In this document: piece by piece, positions 30,663 through 40,059 of the stretch
How positions within the stretch are numbered: position 1 is the stretch's first letter
Layout: every line of letters starts with the position of its first letter
Source: Gracilariopsis chorda
Lineage: Eukaryota > Rhodophyta > Florideophyceae > Gracilariales > Gracilariaceae
Assembly (NCBI GenBank): GCA_003194525.1
Contig: NBIV01000306.1
Span: 1 to 64,000, forward strand
DNA: 64,000 nt
Direction: 5' to 3'
Notes under the pieces: model-generated
Databases searched by the model: none
What the model saw: only the letters and a program-made list of their open reading frames with translations
What the model was told of the DNA's origin: nothing
Position numbers and translations under genes: made by a program

Positions 30663-32830
30663 CTACCTTTTCTGTGACCTTCCCCACTGAACATATCCCC
30701 AATTTCCGTTGGCATCTTCAATAAGGCAAATTCTCCAAAAAGAGCTTCGCGTCCTATATTCCAGGATGTTATTTCGTCCATGTACTGGAGTGTTATCAAT
30801 GAAATGGCCATTCACAATGACTGAGCGTTCGACAGAGCGGTATTCGTTCAGTGGCGATTTAGTACCTTCTCTCAGCCTTTCACGCACATTGATTGTCGAT
30901 CGTTCCCGACAAAATGTGATATTGGACATTCACAGCAGCATATATAGAGAAAACTTTCAAAGGCTGCAGTACAACACATTGTTTTGTTTCAAGCAGAAAA
31001 TGGCACTTGAATAGCTTTACAAATCTAGACGTCTCAAATACCATATATCCAAAGACGATCTCTAGATTTGCATAGTGGCGAAATGCAAAAGAGAATTCAT
31101 TAGGCAAATGGAGATGCCTCACGAACAATATTTAGTCCATGGGCGCAAGAATAAGTCGTCTGCGAACAAAATTTGTTGTGTCAGCGATCCAGATGAGTGT
31201 GGTTTGAATCTACTCCACGTCCACCTTTGTGAACCCGTGATCCTTTTCTGTGCCTCCAATTGATTCGCACGTGTATAACTTTTGCGTGGAAGACGGTGCA
31301 GAGTTGTCAACATGCATGTGAGAAAGAAGATGGCCAATGTGTGGCTTACAGTTTCACAATACGTCGGAAACGAAGGAACTTAATACCCGGTGATGCAGCA
31401 GCGAGAAGGTGAATGAAGGTGCAACCCGTGAAGCTCTCTAGATCCTCACATTTCTTAGCTTGTCAATAAATCGCTCCTCAATGCAGCAATCACACAACCA
31501 TAAAGAGATAAAGGAATTTGGGAGTTTATGTAATGTTCTATGAATTCAGATTCATACACACAGCATTCACACTGAAAAAAAGCATATTGAAGCAATTTCA
31601 CTCTACCAATGACGGTCGCTTGGGTATTTGCGAGGTATTCAGAACCCCAACCAGAAGGGAAACTCCTGCAGAACTTGTCGAAAAGCTTGTGAAGATTCTC
31701 CTTCAAATAGATGAGTTTTGCTACCCATGGCTGCCCCAGTTGGTTTCATTCCATCCAACCAGATACATGTCCATCTCATCTGTTTTCGAACAAAACGGAA
31801 AACACGTGATTCCGTGCCAAGTCACGGCAGTTTTCTTCTGCGTGGGTTTCAGTGACTCTGGATACGTCTCAGGCGTATAATAATAATAGTAATGGTGACT
31901 GCATTGGCGAATTTCTCTGCCTTGTTCATCGTCCGTATCATGTCACAAGAGAGAGATGTGGTTTTATATGGAGCATATTCAGCATTCATTTTGATACATG
32001 GTTTTCCATATTTTGTCCCGTTGAATAAACCCTTGTTTCAGAACCTTCGAAAGGGTAGTAAGTGTATCTCCTCCATATCACAGCTATCTTCTTTACAGGA
32101 CCTTTCATTTGTTATGGCACTGTCGATGGGTATGTTGCTCTCCAAATGATGATAAGGGTAATTGATTCTCTCCCTTCTTCTACTTCCGCTCCTTCATCAA
32201 GTTTCTGCTGTAATGTCTCAACGATTTTTTCAGCGGGATCAATACTGGTGATAGTGAGAGAGGCCGTAATACATTCAAGAACTTCATGCAAATGCTCGTG
32301 TGGGTCGCAGTTTTTCCTAATATCTTTAACTGCATCTTCAAATACATAGTCCGCTTCACCGTCGCTCTTTGCACAAGTAATTTCCCAGAAGTGTGACTTC
32401 CTAACCATAGCTTCTCGAAAAAGTGAATCAAGGTCACGCGGAATGATTCTGCTACCATGGACTCAGATCCCACCGGGTATGTATAATGCAATGTACGGCG
32501 CTGCCCAGTGAACAAAATCGACCATGATCTAAATCCAGCCAAGAGCGTGCCAAGGTTTTATAAAGTGCAATAGTTCGCAAGGTATTATCCCTTGGTTTCG
32601 AAAAATAAAGCCAATCGTCCCTTCTCCTTGCTCCCACGTAAAACTCGGATTTGTCACAGTTTGGCAAGTTGAGAATGATTTTCCTAGTTTGTGGATCGAT
32701 GTAAAGTTTCGCCTCTCATTGACCGGATTCTCGACAGAGAAGAGGCACATTTTCCAGCCCACCAATTCGATCAGGACCGCGGAAGAGCATATACGATGGT
32801 GCCCCATTTAGTCGAGCAACCACAGTTCTT
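30663..32830 (-). pseudogene. Decayed gene of unknown function
   Basis: Several minus-strand frames read like protein and follow each other: 32830-32455 (LYIDPQTRKIILNLPNC, DDWLYFSKPRDNTLRTIALY), 32408-32112 (WEITCAKSDGEADYVFEDAV), 31706-31455, 31337-31119 and 30929-30663 (VNGHFIDNTPVHGRNNILEY). They are broken by at least five shifts or stops. I do not recognise the family. Introns could explain some gaps, but no consistent splice pairs were found. Confidence 0.3.
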
Positions 32831-33080
32831 TTTTTCAAAATGACGAACTATCAAAAGTCTCACTGAGAGTGGAATACAGGTATCCACCGTTTGCGCTTCA
32901 CACAAGGAATGTAGGACGGAGTGTACATACAGGCCAGACATTAAATATCAGATAGATGTTAGTGGACAGAGTCAGCATAGTGTATCTACACGGCCATTCT
33001 CAACCAACTGAAGGACGAAATCTTTGCCCTTGATTTTGAGTGCACCACGCCACCTATAACAACTGCTGCAATTCCCAATC

Positions 33081-33600
33081 TTATGAATCGCTACCAGTGC
33101 ACGCCGCATACGCTGGGTTCTTTATGCGAGTGTCCACCTCCAAACGCAGTTTGGCTCCGATGTTCCCTTCGATACCGTTCTTGCCAAGAGTAAATTCAAC
33201 ACGAACAGCTGGGCACACACCAATGAACCCATTTATGCTGGCTTCCGCATTCAGCTCGTCGTTGACCTTGAAGGTGTAGATGCCAGCTACCTTTTTTTGA
33301 AGGCAACGAGTCCTTCCAGTTGAAACGCGGTAGAATGATGTGAGCCGCCACGCGCTGCTTCGGTTCGCGGGACGCACGGATGCCAGCCTCGATTGCAGCG
33401 TCACTTTCTACGTCAGCAACTCAGTCTACTTCTGCAGAAGGCGCCAGCCCGGATGCGACCATCGAACGCAATGTTCACGGAACGGCCAAACCTTGGGAAT
33501 TGGACGACTGACAAGTTCACCACTTCTCACATCGGTGAATGCGGCGTTCAGTCAGTTGGGCCTCTAGACGAGTATTAAGAATTTGTTCCCACTGGACCTC
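33081..33600 (-). pseudogene. Decayed hypothetical protein
   Basis: From 33600 down to 33300 the reading is broken by stops (fragments RSMVASGLAPSAEVD, DAAIEAGIRASREPKQRVAAHI). After a shift at a T-rich tract near 33295 it continues as VAGIYTFKVNDELNAEASINGFIGVCPAVRVEF and ends at 33081. The last 75 residues have even, beta-rich composition. Family not recognised. Flanks 32831-33080 and 33601-34000 show no gene. Confidence 0.35.
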
Positions 33601-34000
33601 AGCCTAAAACAGACGCTTGACCTTGAACTTGCTCAGATTAGCCGATAGGGATGCACCGACTTCCAACACGCTGCCAGTGAACAGGTTGCTTTTGGTCTTA
33701 TTAGAAATTGTCGGGCTGGTTGTGTAACAAAGTGATGGTGAATGAAGTCTGACCTTCTCCAAATGAAGGGGAAGGTCAGCTGACGCCCATTTTATAAAAG
33801 TCTTGTAGCAGTCTAGAGACTTCTATGACTACGCTACAAGCTAGCTACTGTCTGTAAACATGACAGCTACAAGCCGATCACGGTTTTCAGGCGTCACTTG
33901 GCTTGTAGGCTGTCTTCTGTGTTACAGGTTGCAACCGGAAGGTAATCAATGAACATCAAGTTGCCTGAGGTGGACAATAAAGAGAGGTTGTGGTGGCGTA

Positions 34001-34420
34001 CTATAGGCTGTCTCTAAAGACAACTGTGTTCAGAAGAGCGTTGACAAATGCGGGATTCTCGCTAGTGTCAATGTCAACCTCGGGAGCAACCGCGGCGCCA
34101 GACACAATGGACATGACCAAATAGACCTGGTTTCCATTCACGGAAAGTTCATCACTGACGTAAAAGAGCATGTCTTCGGCCTCATCTACAGGCTGAACCG
34201 CTGAGCAGTGCTTCTCCCAGTCCTCGACATCGATAACGAACGCATTGGCAACATCGAAGACGGAAGGGTCCAGCTTCTCGCCGGAGAGCTCAGCTAGTGC
34301 CCTGCGAGACACAGCGTTGCGAGTGCAGGAAGTAATCTGACCACCATCCTTCTGAAGCTCATAAACAACTGCGTCTTTCTTTAGTGTGACAGAAAACTCC
34401 AGCAATCTGGGAGTACGAGC
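34001..34420 (-). CDS. Hypothetical protein, 5' end missing
   Basis: An open frame of about 140 codons with protein-like composition (DVANAFVIDVEDWEKHC, AEDMLFYVSDELSVNGNQVYLVMSIVSG) ending at 34001. No ATG lies at its start; upstream the frame meets a TAG at about 34450. It could be a last exon behind an intron ending at a CACAG near 34425, or a gene that lost its start. Family unknown. It lies 600 bp from, and in the same orientation as, the fragment at 33081-33600. Confidence 0.4.
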   Translation of the reverse strand, partial: ARTPRLLEFSVTLKKDAVVYELQKDGGQITSCTRNAVSRRALAELSGEKLDPSVFDVANAFVIDVEDWEKHCSAVQPVDEAEDMLFYVSDELSVNGNQVYLVMSIVSGAAVAPEVDIDTSENPAFVNALLNTVVFRDSL

Positions 34421-34559
34421 GACGCTGTGTTGTGCGTCGCGTGAAAACTAGGTTGTGCGGGCAGATATAGCTTTATCGAATGCAAATTGCGTTAAGTGCA
34501 GCTAGTTGCCAATATATGAGCAAGCAGGAGGCAAGAAGTGCAGGTCAGCACAGAACAAA

Positions 34560-35090
34560 ATGGTGGAAGACTCGTACTTAGTTGGTATCGTTCTGTTGCG
34601 TGATAACCTTAGGGTGTGGTGCATGCCGCGTCAAAGGAGCGCTTGTCGCTGCCTGAAAGGAGAGTATGGGAGAGCTACTGGACCAGTGTCTGTCAGTACG
34701 AAGCCGCAGTCGAGACGTACAAGGACTTGTACGAAAAAGGTCTCTTGGCTGATGTATATGGCACTAAGAGCGAGGTCGAGAGCTTGTGAACGCCTTCTGA
34801 TAAGACTACTGTATTGATTCAAGAAATGTGCCTGGGTATGTGGTATTTTCTCCTTGGGATGAGGCAGCGCATGGACCCATGGTGCCCATCGCTACGGGTC
34901 AATTCGTGGCCGGCGTATCAACACGACTGGGGTTCACTTGCTGCGAGATGGGGACGTGTTAAAGTTACGTTGTACGGCGGTGGCCGATTTGTTTTCCGGA
35001 GTTGTTCAAGGATGCGGACGGCCCGACGAAGCATGCGTTTGGAGGTTGGCTCCTCTTGACTATTTAAGTACGATTTCGAGGACAGCGGAA
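34560..35090 (+). pseudogene. Decayed hypothetical protein
   Basis: Plus-strand fragments in changing frames read ERRVWESYWTSVCQYEAAV and LYEKGLLADVYGTKSEVES (34640-34795), then VVFSPWDEAAHGPMVPI (34840-34900) and LRDGDVLKLRCTAVADLFSG with EACVWRLAPLDYL (34938-35065). Charged, helix-prone start; family unknown. Breaks at about 34795 and 34930. Confidence 0.3.
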
Positions 35091-35091
35091 G

Positions 35092-35565
35092 AAGAATTCT
35101 TTTGCAGGCTTAAGCGCACACTCATGCAGCCTTATCGCCGGCGGCGGCCGCGTCGCAGCCGACTGAGTGCGCTGCGAAGCGGCTGCGCCATCCCGTTTGC
35201 TCGAACTGCGCCGAAGCGCTCCTCTCTGTCCTTTCTGTCCCAGCCCTCTCCGTCGCAGGATATCGCTTTCGCTGTGCACCGAAGTGCTGGCGCCACGCAG
35301 CGCCGCAAGACGCGGTGGAGAAGCCATCTCGCCGTTCCAGTGCCAGCAAGGCAAGAAAGCCTGTTCTGCCAAATCTTAAACCGATAAAAATAATATTCAA
35401 AAATTCGGAGTGCTTGCTCTGCGCTGTAGACCCTACGAGTTTATGGCAGCAGGTGTTGAATGCGTCCTGCGCCGCTACAACGAGCAACAAACGGCTCCAC
35501 AACGCGTCCCATCATCGCGTCGAGCCCCATACTGTACTACATATCTAGTCCATTTACGAAGGGTA
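35092..35565. other. GC-rich stretch without a supported gene
   Basis: Contains CGCCGGCGGCGGCCGCG and CTGCGCCATCCCG palindromic runs. Open frames exist on both strands because of the GC-rich composition, with low-complexity Arg/Ser/Ala translations that I do not trust. Confidence 0.35.
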
Positions 35566-36323
35566 CTATTGCGAATACCATGGTGGCGCGCCTATTACCA
35601 CGAAAGGTGCCCACTCACGGATGTCTCTGTTGTCCAAACCGGTAACCTTGTCATCAGGATCAAAGCGGTCCAATACGTCGAAGTACTCGGAATCAGTCAA
35701 GTCTCGAAACCAATATTGGGCTTCTCCAAGAAACGCAGATATGTCGGATACATCCACATCTCCCTCTATGGCAGCAGAGCATAGCTTCTCGTAGCATTTC
35801 AACATTATCGCAGCAGCTGAGAGCTCATGAACAGGCCACAGATTACACACCACGTTTCGCGCGCCAGCCACCAGGAACGCCGTTCCGATACTCAAACTCT
35901 CATCACTTTCAGATAAAACGTCCACCACAGCCCCGGAACACGCCACCACAGTGGCAAAGGTGCAGTTTCTGAGACCTATACCCCAAATATCAGCCATGTT
36001 CAACAGCGCTTCGTCTCCGGTACCAAAACTCAGCCCTGTTGCATTCACTACTTCTGAGGGGTTTAGGCCCTTTCTACATATGAATTGAGACAACCCGGGC
36101 CGGGACACTATTTTCGAGCGAATTGTCCATTGGACATTTTTCATGTAAAGACCCAACTCCCGCCACAATGTAGAAACACCCAGTAGAGAACACATAACAA
36201 CTGCCCGGAACCCTTTCGCGCCAAATGACAAGACGCAGCCGACTATAAAACAACGTTCCCACCATTGCTCCCTTTTGTCCATTTCCTTTATGCGTCACAA
36301 CGGCCATACAGCCACTAGAAAAC

Positions 36324-37055
36324 ATGGCTCAGAGCACATCCCAACACAATACCCAGCTGCCTCTGTCACCTGAAACCGCAAACAATGGTAGCAGTTCTGC
36401 CCAATCTTTGTTGGCCACACCAAAACCAGCACCAACGTCCACACCCTCCGTTTCATCTTTGGACGAACACATCGGACCAACAAGCGCGTCCCCCAGCTCA
36501 ACACGACCCACATCTGACAGCCAGCACTACGACAATGACACAGTGCTCATATTGCTCGAAATGATGAAGCAAGCTGGTTATGGTGACAGGAGAGCGCAGA
36601 AGAAGAGTCTCAAAGACGTCTTCACAGAGGCTGTTAAGCGAGCGGAGAAACAATACCAGATAAGGCGCACTGCCAAAGGTTGGCAGAAGAAATTTACGCG
36701 CATCAAGCAAGAATACGCAGTTTGCATTACCAAGCTAAAAGCGTCCGGAAGAGATGGAGATGACGCAGACCTTTATGATAAACCCGAATATTTCGAACAG
36801 ATGCATGAATTAGAGAATGGAAAAGCTCGGTATGATCCACCTGCGCAGTAATCTACTGACGACGGAACACATGGTACAAAATTACCAGAATCCAGCAGCC
36901 GAAAAAGGATCAAGCTCTCCAGAGACGTGCTTCTGGCGGACTTCCTTGCCAAGCAAGAAGCAACTAATGCATCACTTATATCGGAGCTGAAGAGATGCAA
37001 CGATAAACGGGAGAAAACACGAGCTGTATTGGAACGTCTGGTGAAAAAGATTTGA
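36324..37055 (+). CDS. Harbinger Myb/SANT-like DNA-binding protein, one in-frame stop
   Basis: Second protein of PIF/Harbinger elements, which helps bring the transposase into the nucleus and onto the ends. A Ser/Thr/Pro-rich start of about 65 residues is followed by a trihelix/Myb-type domain (KKSLKDVFTEAVKRAEKQYQIRR, GWQKKFTRIKQEYAVC) and, after DPPAQ, a TAA at 36849-36851. The same frame then continues for 67 codons as a basic helical coiled-coil tail (SSRKRIKLSRDVLLADFL, ELKRCNDKREK) to a TGA at 37053-37055, 20 bp from the end of the convergent transposase. So the full protein would be about 243 residues and this copy makes 175. Confidence 0.7.
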
Positions 37056-37075
37056 AACCAGAAACAATTGCATAG

Positions 37076-38317
37076 CTATTCCATGTTGACATCCTTCGTT
37101 ATATAATAAAGCAAAGCATCCCTCTGCTTCTTTCCGGCTCCTGTCTCAGCGGTAACCACAGCGTCTAGATCATCCGTTTCATCGGGAAGTAAGTATTCTT
37201 CAACGACATTTCTGTCATAGATGCACATATTGTGCAGCATCACACACGCCAAAATGAAGAGGACAATTTTGTTTTCGTGGTGGAGCTTGATTCCATCTTT
37301 CAGCACAGAAAATCGGTGCTTGAGCATACCAAACGCACATTCTACCGACGTTCTCGTTTTCCCTCCAATTTGATCCCAAGTCCGAAGGACAGGATTAGCG
37401 TTCTTTTCCGCTTCACTACAATTCTTCATCATATTTTGGCTCAGCTGAAACGCGCAATCTCCAATGAGATACGGACGTACGGGAACATTCGCAATAATGA
37501 GATCCGGGATATCATCCTCTAGCCACACCCCGTTCTCCATGTTCTGCTTCAAACTTGATCGTTCATAGATTGTAGAGTCTCCTAGCATTCCAGGCTTTCC
37601 GATGTCGACGTAAATAAAACGTCTATCTGACGTTACCACTGCGAATAGTACGATGCTAGGGTATCCTTTGTAGCATCGATACTCATAATATTGGTCCTGC
37701 GGACAAGCGAGCCATTTTATATGAGTACCGTCAATGGCTCCAACACAGTATGGAACACCACTGATTTGTTGAAAGCCTTTCATCGTAGTAGCAATATCCT
37801 GTTCGGATGTTGGAAAGCAAATAACATGTTGATACTTTTGTGCAATGGCACTACTAACTGTCGAAACGGCCGCAGATACTGTGCTACGTCCAATCCCGAG
37901 TTGGGCTGCTACTCTCTCACAAGTCCCTCCACCAGCATAGAGAAGGAAAGCAGCAAGTTTGATTTCTGCTGGTAGTGGCTTTCGGAATTTTGAGTTGCTG
38001 AGCTGTATTTGGGAACGGAGGTCGCCTGCAATGCGTTGAAAAATAGCGTAGGCTATGCGAAAGTTGTTTCGCCAAGAGGCACTTCCCATAAAGTCATATG
38101 TAATGGCATAATCAAAGAACCATGTGGGAGAGTTGCGCTTGCGCTCCCACAGACATCCTGTAGCTCCAGTTCGTGCATCTGTCGTCAACATATGAGTGGC
38201 GTAGGCAAGTAGCGTCGACGACATGGCGCTGCCAACTGCATGTTCGACTACATCGTCGTCTTCGGTTATTGCGTTGCAAACGGCGATTGCGACCAAGCGA
38301 CGTCTTGTCGTGCCCAT
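37076..38317 (-). CDS. PIF/Harbinger DDE transposase, intact
   Basis: 413 residues from the ATG at 38317. Helix-turn-helix near residues 130-160 (CERVAAQLGIGRSTVSAAV). DDE_Tnp_4 core with the first Asp in YCVGAIDGTHIKW, the second in GKPGMLGDSTIYERS and the Glu in TSVECAFGMLKHRF; the end LFILACVMLHNMCIY is typical of the family. No break. Together with perfect ends, this could be an active copy. It cleaves at TWA sites in the nucleus together with the Myb-like partner at 36324. Confidence 0.92.
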   Translation of the reverse strand: MGTTRRRLVAIAVCNAITEDDDVVEHAVGSAMSSTLLAYATHMLTTDARTGATGCLWERKRNSPTWFFDYAITYDFMGSASWRNNFRIAYAIFQRIAGDLRSQIQLSNSKFRKPLPAEIKLAAFLLYAGGGTCERVAAQLGIGRSTVSAAVSTVSSAIAQKYQHVICFPTSEQDIATTMKGFQQISGVPYCVGAIDGTHIKWLACPQDQYYEYRCYKGYPSIVLFAVVTSDRRFIYVDIGKPGMLGDSTIYERSSLKQNMENGVWLEDDIPDLIIANVPVRPYLIGDCAFQLSQNMMKNCSEAEKNANPVLRTWDQIGGKTRTSVECAFGMLKHRFSVLKDGIKLHHENKIVLFILACVMLHNMCIYDRNVVEEYLLPDETDDLDAVVTAETGAGKKQRDALLYYITKDVNME

Positions 38318-39841
38318 GGAGATGATCCTTTGGTTGAGTCAAGCGTGGGTCCGGAGTTGGGCTCGCTTTCGAGCGACCCCAAAATGGAGGGAAAATTGGA
38401 CAGCTTGGAAAGTGTCCTGTGAAATGGGAAATCCCCAGAATACTGGGTATTTGAGACAATATGCGCCGTGAGACGTCTAATGTAGAAAGGGCCTTAGGTG
38501 CGCTGCTGCAGTGTCTCTTCCTCCCGCAAAGGTGCCGTGGCATGTCAAGTGCAAAATATCGCAAGTCTTCAACTCGCGGCGCGACATGACTTCGCTATGC
38601 GGGGGGCATGGATCAGCGATGTGTACATGTGATCTACCGCAGAACCCAATCTTTTGCATCACTTCTTCGTGCTGAGGTCGCAGACCTACTGTGGGACACG
38701 TTGCGGATACGATCTCTCACTCCTTCAACGGCTTGCTGGCGACTCCTCTCTCATCAACCCGTACCGCAATGGAGAGGCTCGGCACCATCCAGATACCTCC
38801 GGTGAACACATCTCCCAGATATCTGCCCTCCCCTCCAGACTCATAGATCTGAATCCGGAGTGCAGCGAAAGGAATTGCGTGCAGGTGACAATGAGGAATG
38901 ACCACGAGCCGAGTTGGTGCGTTCTCAAAATGATGCGCACGAAGAATCTTAGACACAAAATTCCCCATATGTTGCAAATGACCTACATCAAAACCTACGA
39001 TTCTGTCAAAGTAGCTCATTTACGTCTCCTGTAATCTAACTTGCACATTCCAAACGGAGAACGCGTGTAGGAACTCTGAAAAATCCCCAACTTTCATCAA
39101 TTCTTTCCGTGGTGCGAAGAAGAGCACAAATGCGAATACTTTGCTTCGGTCCAAGAACTCGACGATTTCCCTCGAAGATACGGGCAGCGCATCCGTAATG
39201 GAGTTCTGCTTGTTGACGACGGCTACAATGTCATCAATCTTCTGTTTCACATCATTCAAATCGGTCAAGACCAAGTCAACTTCCAGCTTTCCAGAGGCCA
39301 GGTCGAGTTTGTGCTTCAGCATGCGATACCTGTTTCGTAAACTATCGGAACGATCCAAATCTCCAGACAGTCGCCAAGCGATTCCTAGCCCGTCGGACAG
39401 AAACCCCAATAGCAAAGAAGCTTTGAAGCGATCAAACCTCTCCAGAGCCATATGGTAATTGCCGTCGCTTAAGTACGATGTTGCAAGTATGCCCGCCAGA
39501 GCAGGTTAATCTTCATCCAGAGTCCTATTGTAGAACTGCAATATGTCACATCCTGCTAGGTATAGCTGCTTCCCTGGAGGGAGATTGAGGTGTGAAAACA
39601 TGCCCGGTGTAGGGAGCTCAACATAGCTAGCTTCCTGATTGAAGAGCGGGTTGGACCGGTTGCCTCCCTAAATGAGTCTCTGGCTAACTCCAACTTCCTT
39701 CCACACCCGAACAATGAATTCTCAAATACACCCTCCCCAGGTTCCACAAAGACAACCATGCCGACAGTCGACATACTGTTCACGATGTCCGAGTAGTGAC
39801 CTTTCCTTACCCAAAGACAAGGGTAAGAAGGGCCTTCGGCC

Positions 39842-40035
39842 CTACCATTCTTGCCTGCAGTTGTGACGTCTGCGTCTTGCCTGCAGGAAAGAGTGGTAGC
39901 GCCGCCTTACCACACTTTCTTGCAGTTTTGATGTCTGCATCTTGCCTGCAGGAAAGAGTGGTAGGGCCGGCCTACCATTCTTTCCTGCAGTTGTGACGTC
40001 TGCATCTTGCCTGCAGGAAAGAGTGATAGGGCCGG
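39842..40035 (+). repeat. Three tandem copies of a 65-bp unit
   Basis: Copies begin at about 39841, 39905 and 39971. Each contains CTTGCCTGCAG, TTGTGACGTCTGC and CCTGCAGGAAAGAGTG(G/A)TAG; unit ends are partly complementary (CTACCATTCTT with AAGAGTGGTAG), so every unit can fold. A GGGCCTTCGGCCC palindrome sits just before (39830-39842). Lies between the CHAT pseudogene and Helitron H2. Confidence 0.7.
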
Positions 40036-40059
40036 AGCTTGAGCGGCCACAAACCTGAG

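Larger units (their letters stand above)
36066..38493 (-). mobile_element. PIF/Harbinger DNA transposon, complete
   Basis: 2,428 bp. Terminal inverted repeats GGCCCTTTCTACAT (36066-36079) and ATGTAGAAAGGGCC (38480-38493) match over 14 of 14 bases. The flanking TTA (36063-36065 and 38494-38496) is the 3-bp duplication typical of the superfamily. It carries the two expected genes in convergent orientation: a Myb-like protein and a DDE transposase. It sits in codon-preserving position within the CHAT gene. Confidence 0.92.
35566..39640 (-). pseudogene. CHAT-domain protease-like gene, split by a transposon
   Basis: Caspase-like CHAT protein with a helical, TPR-like N-terminal part. On the minus strand one frame runs from about 39640 to 38497 and resumes at 36062-35566. 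Visible in order: helical repeats (NPLFNQEASYVELP, LAGILATSYLSDGNYHMALERF); CHAT start LVVIPHCHLHAIPFAAL (about 38900); the catalytic His block ILHLTCHGTF (His at 38537-38539); the catalytic Cys block VVACSGA (Cys at 35938-35940); SIGTAFLVAGARNVVCNLWPV; and the usual end REWAPFVVIGAPPW. Both catalytic residues are kept. Disabling marks are stops at 39506 (TAA), 39020 (TAA) and 38717 (TGA), and the 2.4-kb PIF/Harbinger insertion between His and Cys. No frameshift was found downstream of about 39640. Further upstream (to 39783) the frame is lost. Confidence 0.8.

Noticed and set aside
35064-35502. Overlapping frames on both strands with Arg/Ala/Ser-rich products
   Set aside because: Explained by GC-rich composition; no start context, motif or homologous copy in the window.
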